The translations under genes were made by a program, and so were the position numbers. Positions 17,936 through 26,296 of a stretch of DNA of 64,000 nucleotides are shown one piece after another. The notes beneath the pieces were generated by a model. It did not search any database and was not told where the DNA came from. It worked only from the letters and a program-made list of their open reading frames with translations. The stretch lies in contig NZ_CP099547.1 in the NCBI RefSeq assembly GCF_023973165.1, forward strand, positions 124,001 through 188,000. Direction: 5' to 3'. Each line of letters starts with the position of its first letter. Within the stretch, counting starts at the first letter, position 1. Origin of the DNA: Arcanobacterium pinnipediorum (GTDB lineage: Bacteria > Actinomycetota > Actinomycetes > Actinomycetales > Actinomycetaceae).

Positions 17936-18895
17936 ATGAAGGCCTTTTCTGCTATTAAGCTAGGTTTTACGACACTTATTGCGGGTGCATTGCTGTTGTC
18001 AGGTTGTTCATCATCAACCGATGAAGCTAAATCAACTGACAATGCAGGTGCTGACAAGCAGCTTACTGTATTCGCAACCACCGGTTACCTCGCTGACGCT
18101 GTCGCTAACATTGCACCAGACGCCGAGGTAATCACCATGGTTGGCCCAGGCGGCGATCCACACACCTACCAACCTACAACGAAAGATATCGAAGCACTGC
18201 AAAATGCTGATGTTGTGCTCTGGAATGGTCTACACCTCGAAGCTCAGATGCTCGACAAGCTCGAATCACTCGGCGATAAGCAGGTTGCTGTTGGCGATGC
18301 TCTCGATGAGAAGTATCTGTTGCCATGGCCAGAAACTGACGAAGATGGCAATGAACTCCACGATCCACACATCTGGAATAGCCCAGAGGCTTGGTCTGAA
18401 GCAGTTCAAGTTGCAACCGATAAGATAGCTGAGATCGATCCAGATAACGCTCAGACCTACCAAGACAACGCCAAGAAGTACCGCGAAGAGATCAAGAAGA
18501 CTGTTGCGGAGGCAAAAGCTCTCCTCGATAAGGTTGCCCCACCGCGCATCTTGATTTCTGGTCACGATGCATTTAACTACTTCGGTCAGACCTTCGATCT
18601 TGAAGTTCACGCAACCGATTTCGTCTCTTCAGAAGCAAAGCTCTCCACTCAGGAAATCTCTGACCTCGCTAAACTCATTGCAGACAACAAAGTTCCAGCA
18701 ATTTTCTTGGACAACCTTGCAAATCCACAAGCTATTAAGGCTTTGGAAGAAGCAGTTAAGGCGAACGGATGGGAAGTAAAGATTTCCGATGATGAACTCT
18801 TTGCTGATTCCCTGGGCGCTGAGAAGGGTGTTGATACCTACCTCGGTTCCTTGATGCATAACGCCGAAGCTGTCTCGAAGGCTTTAGGCAAGTGA
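17936..18895 (+). CDS. metal ABC importer, substrate-binding lipoprotein (Mn/Zn/Fe cluster A-I type)
   Basis: A 319-residue lipoprotein. The start at ATG 17936 gives a signal peptide, MKAFSAIKLGFTTLIAGALL, ending in the lipobox LLSGC; an upstream in-frame start would bury it. The mature part has the TroA/ZnuA/MntC fold: GYLADAVANIAPDAEV, then GGDPHTYQPTTKDIEAL with the metal-ligand histidine, NGLHLE, DPHIWNSPEAW and ISGHDAFNYFGQTF. There is no long histidine-rich loop of the ZnuA type, which favours manganese or iron over zinc. It is the first gene of a four-gene operon with four-base overlaps, preceded by a DtxR-type palindrome. Confidence 0.9.
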   Translation: MKAFSAIKLGFTTLIAGALLLSGCSSSTDEAKSTDNAGADKQLTVFATTGYLADAVANIAPDAEVITMVGPGGDPHTYQPTTKDIEALQNADVVLWNGLHLEAQMLDKLESLGDKQVAVGDALDEKYLLPWPETDEDGNELHDPHIWNSPEAWSEAVQVATDKIAEIDPDNAQTYQDNAKKYREEIKKTVAEAKALLDKVAPPRILISGHDAFNYFGQTFDLEVHATDFVSSEAKLSTQEISDLAKLIADNKVPAIFLDNLANPQAIKALEEAVKANGWEVKISDDELFADSLGAEKGVDTYLGSLMHNAEAVSKALGK

Positions 18896-19650
18896 CATCC
18901 ACGCAAACACTAAGCACACCGGCATGTTCAACAACGAACATGTCGGTGTGTTACCGTGTCGATCCAGTCCTATATAACGTTGATTTCACCGTGCCCGAAG
19001 GCATCGTCATGGGTATCGTGGGTCCAAATGGCGCCGGGAAATCAACGCTCATCAAGGCAATGCTAGGTCTAGTTAAGCCACTTACTGGTTCTGCTCAATT
19101 CTTTGGGCAACCGTTAGCAAATGTGCGCGAGCGCGTTGGATATATGCCACAGAGCGTAAGTGTCGATTGGGACTTTCCAACAACGGTTATCGACGTCGTT
19201 ATGATGGGAACCTACGGCAAACTTGGCTGGCTGCGCCGCCCGGGACGTAACGAGCGCAACCAAGCGCTACAAGCCCTTGAACAAACCGGGATCCCTGAAC
19301 TTGCACACCGCCAAATCGGGGAACTATCTGGAGGCCAACGCCAGCGCGTATTCCTAGCTCGAGCTTTAGTTCAACAACCACAACTGTATTTCATGGACGA
19401 ACCCTTCCAGGGCGTTGATGCGAAAAGCCAGCGTGCCATTGTTGATGTGCTACATCATCTGCGTTCCCAAGGAAACACTGTTGTTATCGTTCACCATGAC
19501 CTTGCTACTGTTGCAGATTATTGCGATCACGTCACGTTGCTAAACCGCAATATCGTAGCATCTGGTCCTAGCGCGACTACCTTGACACCAGAAAATATCC
19601 GTACCGCCTACCGTGTGGCGGACGACGAAGAGTGGGGAAATTTCGCGTGA
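18892..19650 (+). CDS. metal ABC importer, ATP-binding protein
   Basis: A 252-residue ABC ATPase that powers the metal importer. The GTG at 18892 overlaps the previous stop codon by four bases. Walker A is GPNGAGKSTL (about residues 44-53), the Q-loop region is GYMPQSVSVDWDFP, the signature is LSGGQRQRVFLARAL, Walker B is LYFMDEPFQGVD and the switch histidine is in VIVHHDL. The sequence fits the MntB/SitB/ZnuC group. The next gene again overlaps by four bases. Confidence 0.93.
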   Translation: MTSTQTLSTPACSTTNMSVCYRVDPVLYNVDFTVPEGIVMGIVGPNGAGKSTLIKAMLGLVKPLTGSAQFFGQPLANVRERVGYMPQSVSVDWDFPTTVIDVVMMGTYGKLGWLRRPGRNERNQALQALEQTGIPELAHRQIGELSGGQRQRVFLARALVQQPQLYFMDEPFQGVDAKSQRAIVDVLHHLRSQGNTVVIVHHDLATVADYCDHVTLLNRNIVASGPSATTLTPENIRTAYRVADDEEWGNFA

Positions 19651-20594
19651 GTTTGATAGAGTTCTTCACCGACCACACGTTCCGAATGGTTTTCTTTGGC
19701 ACAATGGTCATTGGTTTTGTGGCCGGTGCGCTCGGCTCTTTTGCATACTTGCGTAAACAGTCGATGATCTCCGATGTTATCTCCCATTCCGCACTACCAG
19801 GAACTCTGGCAGCTTTCCTTTTCTCCGTCGTCGTCCTTCAAACCGATGGCCGCAATATGCTGGCGCTGATTACTGGCGCAGTGATTATCGGTACCTCGGC
19901 AGTTTTGTTCACCCAATGGATAGTGCGCAACTCAAAAGTTCACCTCGACTCGGCGATGGCCGTCACGTTATCGCTATTTTTCGGTTTGGGTATGGTTTTA
20001 ATGCGTATTGTTGCCGATGCGCCACTTCCTGGAAAAGGTGGAATCCAAGATTACCTATTTGGTAATGCGTCAACGATTACCCGGGAAGATTTCTACACCT
20101 CGCTAGCAGTTGGCTCGATCGCGTTACTGATAGTGTTCATTTTCTGGAAAGAATTTTCTGCCCGATCCTTCGATCCAATTCACGCCACCATGATGGGTAT
20201 TCACGGCAAGCTCATCGACACGCTCATGTTTGGCACGATTGTTATCGCCTCGGTCATTGGCCTACGTGCGGTGGGCTTAGTGGTTATGGTTGCCTTCGTG
20301 ATCACTCCACCTGCGGCCGCCCGGCAATGGACAACTCGCCTAAGCTCGATGGTCATTGTATCGGCTTTTATAGGTGCTATCGGTTCTGGAATCGGAGCTT
20401 ATTTAGCGGTTTCATTTGGTAAGGTTCCCACCGGGCCAATGATTGTGATTGTTCTGTTCGTCATTTTTGTGATTTCGTTGCTTTTCTCGCCGCGCCGCTC
20501 ACTCATTATGCAGGCATGGGCTCGACGTCGAGCACGTAACGAATTGAAGAAACAACTGTTAGAGCACAACCAACTAGCCGGAAGTTCGCTATGA
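19647..20594 (+). CDS. metal ABC importer, permease 1
   Basis: A 315-residue ABC-3 family permease with eight or nine hydrophobic helices and a basic C-terminal tail. It contains HSALPGTLAAFLF near residues 45-57, YLFGNASTITREDF, the coupling-region sequence SFDPIHATMMGIHG and GLRAVGLVVMVAFVITPPAAARQW. The preferred start is GTG 19647, which overlaps the ATPase stop as GTGA with GGGGA eight bases upstream; GTG 19632 in the same frame is an alternative. It pairs with the next permease, so the channel is likely a heterodimer. Confidence 0.92.
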   Translation: MSLIEFFTDHTFRMVFFGTMVIGFVAGALGSFAYLRKQSMISDVISHSALPGTLAAFLFSVVVLQTDGRNMLALITGAVIIGTSAVLFTQWIVRNSKVHLDSAMAVTLSLFFGLGMVLMRIVADAPLPGKGGIQDYLFGNASTITREDFYTSLAVGSIALLIVFIFWKEFSARSFDPIHATMMGIHGKLIDTLMFGTIVIASVIGLRAVGLVVMVAFVITPPAAARQWTTRLSSMVIVSAFIGAIGSGIGAYLAVSFGKVPTGPMIVIVLFVIFVISLLFSPRRSLIMQAWARRRARNELKKQLLEHNQLAGSSL

Positions 20595-21457
20595 GTTTTG
20601 TTATTGGCACCAGTTTGCTCGCTATTGTTACCGCGTTAGTGTGTGCTTTACCTGGATCATTTATCGTCTTGCGGCAAAGCTCGATGCTCGTCGATGCGAT
20701 GAGCCACGCAATTTTGCCTGGCATTGTGGTGGGCTACTACATCACGCATGACTTTGATTCCCCGATACTCATTATTGGTGCGGCAGTTGCTGGCCTAGTG
20801 GTGGTTTTAGGAAACGACTGGCTGATGCGATCAGGATTCGTTTCTGGCGATGCGCCACAGGGTCTGATCTTCCCTATGCTCTTTTCTGCCGGCGTTATCC
20901 TTATTTCGTTAAATTTCGGTAACCTCCACCTCGATACCCACGTGGTTTTGGCTGGCGATCTTAATCTAGCTGCCTGGCATCAGCTCGTCATCAACGGCAC
21001 CTCCTATGGGCCAATCTACTTATATGTACTCCTTGTTGTACTCCTTATCAACATCATCGTTATCTGGGCGATGTATCCGCGACTAAAGATCACGAGCTTC
21101 GATCCAGATTTTTCTCGAACCCTCGGTATTCGAACCCGCGGCGTCGATACGGCGTTCATGTTTCTCGTTGCAGTAACCGTGACAGCGGCGTTTAACGCAG
21201 CCGGAGCTATCTTAATCGTGGCTTTGATGATCGCACCAGCCGCAACAGCTCGTCTCTTTAGTATTTCAATGCGCCAGATGCTTGTGAGCACAATGATCAT
21301 CGCAGTATCTGGGGCGATTGTAGGGTTTTGGCTGGCTTATATTCTCCACGCCCCAACATCGGCGGCAATGGCAGTATGGTATGGGCTGGTCTTTGCCGTT
21401 GTCTTGATTGGTGGTAAACGTTTCGGAGTGGTTCACCAATCGCAAAGCCAGCACTAA
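20591..21457 (+). CDS. metal ABC importer, permease 2
   Basis: A 288-residue ABC-3 family permease, homologous to the preceding one. It has SHAILPGIVVGYYI, the coupling segment SFDPDFSRTLGIRTRGVD and AAGAILIVALMIAPAATARL. The ATG overlaps the previous stop by four bases. Two different permease genes in one operon are typical of SitCD/MtsCD-type manganese/iron importers, in contrast to the single permease of ZnuABC systems. It ends 40 bp from the convergent DtxR-family gene. Confidence 0.92.
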   Translation: MSFVIGTSLLAIVTALVCALPGSFIVLRQSSMLVDAMSHAILPGIVVGYYITHDFDSPILIIGAAVAGLVVVLGNDWLMRSGFVSGDAPQGLIFPMLFSAGVILISLNFGNLHLDTHVVLAGDLNLAAWHQLVINGTSYGPIYLYVLLVVLLINIIVIWAMYPRLKITSFDPDFSRTLGIRTRGVDTAFMFLVAVTVTAAFNAAGAILIVALMIAPAATARLFSISMRQMLVSTMIIAVSGAIVGFWLAYILHAPTSAAMAVWYGLVFAVVLIGGKRFGVVHQSQSQH

Positions 21458-21497
21458 AGCTAGGCGTTGTTCTGGATTTGCCTAGATTGGACTAAGC

Positions 21498-22172
21498 CTA
21501 CTCAACGGCACTAACCCAGATTGCGCGCAGTGCCCCACTGCCCAACAATACGGAGTTATGGCCTGATACCTGCACCTCAATTGATTCAGAATAAGGAGCC
21601 GGAGGTTGAGCTACCAAGGTACATCCATAGGCGATACCGCAGGCATCGAAGAAACGTAACAACTGCGGATCGTCGTCGGAAATCCGTTCAATTCGGAATT
21701 GACCGCCCTGGTCAATCGAACTGAGCAAAACAGCTCGCGGGCGAATAATCGTTCCGTCAGCAGCTGGGATAGGATCGCCGTGTGGATCGCGATCCGGGTT
21801 ACCTAACCGAAGTGCCATGCGCTCGATCATAATGTCAGAAACCGCATGTTCAAGGACTTCGGCTTCAGCGTGGACTTCATCCCAGGCGTATCCCAAAATA
21901 TCAACTAAGAAAGTCTCGATGAGTCGATGGCGCCGAACCATCGCAACCGCCAACGCCCGCCCGTGATCGGTCAGATACACCGCGCCATAGGGAGCGTGGT
22001 CAACCAATCCCTGGTCTTTGAGTTTACGAATCGCATCTGAGGCGGTAGAGAGTTTAACCCCGGCACGCGTGGCAAGGCTCGAGGCAGTAACCGGCTCATC
22101 AGACCATTCGCCCAGAGACCAGATTGCCTTCATGTAGTTTTGGCTGCTTTCAGATAGCGAAGAAACTGGCAT
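21498..22172 (-). CDS. DtxR-family metal-dependent transcriptional regulator
   Basis: A 224-residue regulator. Residues 1-65 form the winged helix (YMKAIWSLGEW, TASSLATRAGVKLSTASDAIRKLKDQGLV), residues 66-140 the metal-binding and dimerisation domain (RRHRLIETFLVDILGYAWDEVHAEAEVLEHAVSD), and the last 75 or so an SH3-like FeoA domain. The conserved HRLIE and EAE/LEH residues are metal ligands in DtxR and MntR. It is convergent with the metal importer, and the operator-like palindrome upstream of that operon is the obvious target, so it probably represses uptake when Mn2+ or Fe2+ is plentiful. TACCAT ends six bases before the ATG. Confidence 0.92.
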   Translation of the reverse strand: MPVSSLSESSQNYMKAIWSLGEWSDEPVTASSLATRAGVKLSTASDAIRKLKDQGLVDHAPYGAVYLTDHGRALAVAMVRRHRLIETFLVDILGYAWDEVHAEAEVLEHAVSDIMIERMALRLGNPDRDPHGDPIPAADGTIIRPRAVLLSSIDQGGQFRIERISDDDPQLLRFFDACGIAYGCTLVAQPPAPYSESIEVQVSGHNSVLLGSGALRAIWVSAVE

Positions 22173-22178
22173 AAATGC

Positions 22179-22184
22179 ATGGTA
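22179..22184 (-). promoter_or_regulatory. -10 hexamer of the DtxR-family gene, leaderless type
   Basis: TACCAT on the minus strand ends six bases before the start codon; no ribosome-binding site is visible. Confidence 0.4.
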
Positions 22185-22266
22185 ACACGCCCAGTGAGCC
22201 GGTTCGATTTATGCCTTACCCAGGTGGAATTTAGCAAAAAGATAGTCAGGTGCGTCCAGAAGGTGG

Positions 22267-22272
22267 CACAAT
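22267..22272 (+). promoter_or_regulatory. -10 hexamer of dcd, leaderless type
   Basis: CACAAT ends six bases before the dcd ATG, with no ribosome-binding site. The same hexamer and spacing precede the GNAT gene at 50973. Confidence 0.45.
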
Positions 22273-22278
22273 AGAACC

Positions 22279-22860
22279 ATGCTGCTTTCAGATAGTGATA
22301 TTGCTCGGTATGTCCACCAAGGTCGCATCACGTTAGAACCATGGGATCCGCAGATGATCCAGCCCTCGAGCGTCGATGTGCACCTAGACCGTCTCTTCCG
22401 CCTGTTCGATAACCACAAATACGATGTTATTGATCCGGCAGCCGATCAAAACGATCTCACGCGGCTAGTAGAAGTAGATGCTGACGGAGCTTTTATCCTC
22501 CACCCCGGCGAATTTGTTTTGGGAGCAACCTATGAGCTAGTGACTCTGGGAGCAGACGTTGCCGCTCGGCTTGAAGGTAAATCAAGCCTTGGCCGGCTAG
22601 GTCTGCTCACCCATTCCACGGCAGGGTTTATTGATCCGGGGTTTTCTGGCCATGTCACATTGGAGTTATCCAACACTGCCACCATGCCGATCAAGCTCTA
22701 CCCGGGAATGAAAATCGGGCAGTTGTGCTTCTTCGAACTTTCCTCCCCCGCAGCTCACCCATACGGCAGCGGTGCCAACGGATCGCGCTACCAAGGCCAA
22801 CGCGGCCCCACAGCCTCACGTTCCCACCTCAATTTCCACCGCATCGACGTCACTCGTTAA
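22279..22860 (+). CDS. dcd: dCTP deaminase, probably bifunctional (dUMP-forming)
   Basis: A 193-residue trimeric enzyme that deaminates dCTP for dTMP synthesis. It is very like the mycobacterial bifunctional dCTP deaminase/dUTPase along its whole length: the start [56 protein letters not shown], the catalytic glutamate in GHVTLELSN, and the end [15 protein letters not shown]. The close match to the actinobacterial group suggests it makes dUMP directly from dCTP; this is inferred from similarity. It is a single gene just upstream of the Mrp operon. Confidence 0.94.
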   Translation: MLLSDSDIARYVHQGRITLEPWDPQMIQPSSVDVHLDRLFRLFDNHKYDVIDPAADQNDLTRLVEVDADGAFILHPGEFVLGATYELVTLGADVAARLEGKSSLGRLGLLTHSTAGFIDPGFSGHVTLELSNTATMPIKLYPGMKIGQLCFFELSSPAAHPYGSGANGSRYQGQRGPTASRSHLNFHRIDVTR

Positions 22861-22913
22861 AATACCGGGAACTTTCCCGTAAACTGTGAACAAGACACAG
22901 CGAAGGGATGACG

Positions 22914-25799
22914 ATGCTTTTTGTGCTGGCACTTTTCGTGCTAGGTGGCCTCAGCGCACCGCGAATAATGCGAGCTGGCCGACTAGGATTTTTGATTCTG
23001 TCAGCTATTCCGCTCACGGCCTTCACATGGCTGATATTGCACGCACCACAAGTGTTGGGCGGCGGAGGCCTCGAAGAACAAATACCGTGGGTAGACCAAG
23101 TAAACCTCAACCTTGATGTGCGCATCGACCACCTTTCGTGGGTATTAGGCTTAATCGTAACCGGGATCGGTGGACTGGTCCTGATCTACTGTGCACGCTA
23201 CTTTTCCCCACGCGCCCAAGGCTTAGGGCGATTCGCAGGCGTCTTCGTGGCTTTTTCAGGAGCAATGCTCGGCCTTGTCACAACCGACAACACCCTCGCC
23301 CTATACATGTATTGGGAATTAACAACCGTCTTTTCGTATCTGCTCATCGGGCACAACTTCACCTCCAGTGCATCCCGGCGCGCGGCCGGCCAAGCCATCA
23401 TCGTTACCACCGCCGGTGGTTTGGCGATGCTCACCGGAATCATTATCCTCGGGCAAATCTCCGGTGGCTCTTATCGGCTATCGGAACTGGTATCCCAAGG
23501 CCCATATCTGGTTTCTACCCACGGCGTACTGATCTCCACCGCAGTAGTCTTGGTCCTCATCGGCGCATTATCTAAATCTGCACTGATTCCATTCCACTTC
23601 TGGCTACCCGCAGCAATGGCTGCCCCCACACCTGTCTCGGCCTATCTTCATGCAGCTGCGATGGTTAAAGCCGGAGTCTATCTCATTGCCCGCTTAGCAC
23701 CCGGCTTTGCCCACCTACCACAATGGCGATACGTGGTTATTACAGCCGGCCTAGGAACACTTATTGTGGGCGGTTTTCGCGCCATGAAACAGTTCGATCT
23801 CAAACTCGTCTTAGCATTTGGCACAGTTTCGCAACTCGGACTCATCATCGTACTTGTAGGCTATGGAACCCCAGCAACCCTCCTAGCAGGTCTAGCGTTA
23901 TTGGTGGCCCACGCCCTATTCAAATCCACGCTTTTCTTATCCGTTGGTTCGCTCGACTGGTCAACCGGCACACGTGATCTGCGCGAACTCTCCGGCGTCG
24001 GCAAACAATGTCTGCCAGTAGCGATAGGGGCTGGTCTAGCAGGGGCTTCAATGATGGGGCTACCCTTGACAGCAGGATTTGTTGCGAAAGAAGCCGCCCT
24101 AGAAGGCTTAGTTGATTCCAACGGACTTGATACCTTCACCTGGATAGTCATCGCACTCGGCTCAGCATTCACAGTTGCCTACACGCTACGCTTTTGGTGG
24201 GGTGGGTTTGCAACCAAGCCTGGCGTTGGACGCACCGATGTAAAACACCCCTCCTGGCTCATGACCTCCCCAATCATGTTTCTAGCAATACTGGGCATCG
24301 TCGTCGGACTCAACGCAAACACACTCGAAAACGTTCTAGCTCCGTACGCCCATACTCTTCCCGGGGATCGCGCCCACCTGGCTGTCTTTGCCGGGTTCCA
24401 CCTGCCGTTGTTCATAACGTGTGCGATCATCGGGGTGGGTGGTGTGCTTTTCGTACTAACGCGACGCTTCGCCACTAAGATGCACACCTATGATGTTCCA
24501 CTGAGCGCTGATGGTGTGTACCGTTGGATCATTTCCGAACTCGAAACCGTTTCAGGCTGGGCGACGGCGTTAACCCAGCGCGGCTCGCTACCGGCATACA
24601 TGTCGATGATCATGACGTTTATTATTGTTGCTGTTCCACTATCACTGTGGTGGGGTGGGGTAGAAACCATAGCGCGCGTGCGGCTATGGGATTCGCTACC
24701 CCAAGCAGGAGTTGCGTTGGTAACGGCCATCGCTGCGGTTCTGGCGGCGCGTTCGCGACGGCGATTAAAAGCCATCATGTTCATTGGAGTCTCAGGATAT
24801 GGCGTAGCCCTAATCTACGAACTCTACGGCGCTCCAGATCTAGCCCTGACCCAGGTGCTGGTAGAAACAATGACCTTGGTGGTCTTCATTCTGGTAATGC
24901 GTCGCCTACCCGTATACTTTTCGGCGCGGCCCGTCATAGCTGTGCGGCACATACGCCTCGGCTTGGCGATCCTTATGGGTGTGGCAATGTCTGCAATGGC
25001 CTGGCTTGCGGCCGGTGCACGCAGCCTAACACCCATCTCCGAACTTTTCCACGACGAAGCCTACGCCTACGGCTACGGTAAAAATATTGTGAACGTGACG
25101 CTAGTTGATATTCGTGCCTGGGACACCCTAGGCGAAATGTCGGTACTGGTAGCGTGCGGTATTGGAATTTCCTCCCTCCTATTCATCAACGCCCGTTCCG
25201 GGCGCGTAGATCGATTCCGCAACTTAATCATCCCCGACGCCGATCTGGCCCACAGATCCCGGGCAGATAACCACGTCTGGCTGGCAGCATCGCGCCTCCA
25301 AGACCCAGCCCATCGCTCCGTCATCGTCGAAGTCGGTACCCGGCTGATCTTCCACACAATATTCATCGTGTCAGTTTTCTATCTTTTCTCCGGGCACAAC
25401 CTCCCTGGCGGCGGTTTCGCTGGCGGCCTACTCGCTGGTATCGCATTGGTTTTGCGCTACATCGCCGGTGGGCGCTACGAGCTCGGTGCTGCTATCCCGC
25501 TCCACCCGGGGCATTTGATGGGAAGTGGAATGATTATTGCAGCCATAGCCGCACTAGCACCCATCGCCCTTGGAGGCACGATTCTACAAACGGCCTCATT
25601 GGAGTTCGTGATGCCGATCTTTGGGCCAGTCAAGCTCGCCACGGCACTGTTCTTCGATATCGGCGTCTACATCGCCGTCGTCGGTTTCTGTCTCGATATC
25701 GTGCGTTCCCTAGGCGCCGAAATCGACCGCCATATCGAACAAGACGAAGAACCTGAGTCGAACCGGGTATCGCACCTAGTTGGGGAGGTGAACCCATGA
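22914..25799 (+). CDS. mrpA: Mrp Na+/H+ antiporter subunit A fused to subunit B
   Basis: A 961-residue polytopic membrane protein. The N-terminal 500 or so residues are the proton-translocating MrpA/NuoL-like region (YWELTTVFSYLLIG; the KSALIPFHFWLPAAMAAPTPVSAYLHAAAMVKAG signature). A middle MbhD/E-like part (YGAPDLALTQVLVETMTLV) follows, and about residues 815-950 are an MnhB domain (SGHNLPGGGFAGGLLAGIAL). No separate mrpB gene exists in the operon, so A and B are one chain. ATG 22914 is chosen over ATG 22908 because GAAGGG ends six bases before it and none before 22908. It is the first gene of a six-gene operon for pH, Na+ and osmotic homeostasis. Confidence 0.94.
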   Translation: MLFVLALFVLGGLSAPRIMRAGRLGFLILSAIPLTAFTWLILHAPQVLGGGGLEEQIPWVDQVNLNLDVRIDHLSWVLGLIVTGIGGLVLIYCARYFSPRAQGLGRFAGVFVAFSGAMLGLVTTDNTLALYMYWELTTVFSYLLIGHNFTSSASRRAAGQAIIVTTAGGLAMLTGIIILGQISGGSYRLSELVSQGPYLVSTHGVLISTAVVLVLIGALSKSALIPFHFWLPAAMAAPTPVSAYLHAAAMVKAGVYLIARLAPGFAHLPQWRYVVITAGLGTLIVGGFRAMKQFDLKLVLAFGTVSQLGLIIVLVGYGTPATLLAGLALLVAHALFKSTLFLSVGSLDWSTGTRDLRELSGVGKQCLPVAIGAGLAGASMMGLPLTAGFVAKEAALEGLVDSNGLDTFTWIVIALGSAFTVAYTLRFWWGGFATKPGVGRTDVKHPSWLMTSPIMFLAILGIVVGLNANTLENVLAPYAHTLPGDRAHLAVFAGFHLPLFITCAIIGVGGVLFVLTRRFATKMHTYDVPLSADGVYRWIISELETVSGWATALTQRGSLPAYMSMIMTFIIVAVPLSLWWGGVETIARVRLWDSLPQAGVALVTAIAAVLAARSRRRLKAIMFIGVSGYGVALIYELYGAPDLALTQVLVETMTLVVFILVMRRLPVYFSARPVIAVRHIRLGLAILMGVAMSAMAWLAAGARSLTPISELFHDEAYAYGYGKNIVNVTLVDIRAWDTLGEMSVLVACGIGISSLLFINARSGRVDRFRNLIIPDADLAHRSRADNHVWLAASRLQDPAHRSVIVEVGTRLIFHTIFIVSVFYLFSGHNLPGGGFAGGLLAGIALVLRYIAGGRYELGAAIPLHPGHLMGSGMIIAAIAALAPIALGGTILQTASLEFVMPIFGPVKLATALFFDIGVYIAVVGFCLDIVRSLGAEIDRHIEQDEEPESNRVSHLVGEVNP

Positions 25800-26296
25800 C
25801 GTCGTCTGCAGTTTTAATACTTTTAGCTGGTGTACTCATGGCAGTGGGAGTCTACCTAGTTACGGAGCGATCCCTCTCGCGAATCGTGGTGGGGTTAGCC
25901 TCGATCACCAATTCGGTCAATATTTTATTCCTTATAGCCGGTGGTCCATCTGGCCAGCCTCCTATTGTGGGGCAGGCAGAACCACACCAGATGGCTGACC
26001 CGCTCGTCCAAGCAATGATGCTGACTGCAATCGTGCTCTCCTTGGGTTTAACGGCGTTTTTATTGGCAGTTGGCTATCGTTCGTGGCAGTTATATGGCAA
26101 CGACGAAGTCCAAGACGACCTTGAAGACAAGCGCCTTGCGAAACATTCGGAGGCAGTAAAGATTGCCGAGCGTGCCGATAAGCCACAGCGTATTGAAGAT
26201 GACGCAGAAGAAGCTCGAGACGAGACGGAGTCACGCAGTGAAAATGAATCTGAGGCACACATGAGCCAGCAGGAGACTTCGGAGGCGAAACACTGA
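25796..26296 (+). CDS. mrpC: Mrp antiporter subunit C, with long charged tail
   Basis: A 166-residue, NuoK-like membrane protein with three helices in its first 105 residues (TSSAVLILLAGVLMAVGVYLV, RIVVGLASITNSVNILFLIAGG, MLTAIVLSLGLTAFLLAVGY). The usual MrpC ends at about 110-115 residues; here about 55 extra, highly charged residues rich in Glu, Asp, Lys and Arg follow and would face the cytoplasm. The ATG overlaps the mrpA stop by four bases. The tail has no recognisable domain. Confidence 0.93.
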   Translation: MTSSAVLILLAGVLMAVGVYLVTERSLSRIVVGLASITNSVNILFLIAGGPSGQPPIVGQAEPHQMADPLVQAMMLTAIVLSLGLTAFLLAVGYRSWQLYGNDEVQDDLEDKRLAKHSEAVKIAERADKPQRIEDDAEEARDETESRSENESEAHMSQQETSEAKH

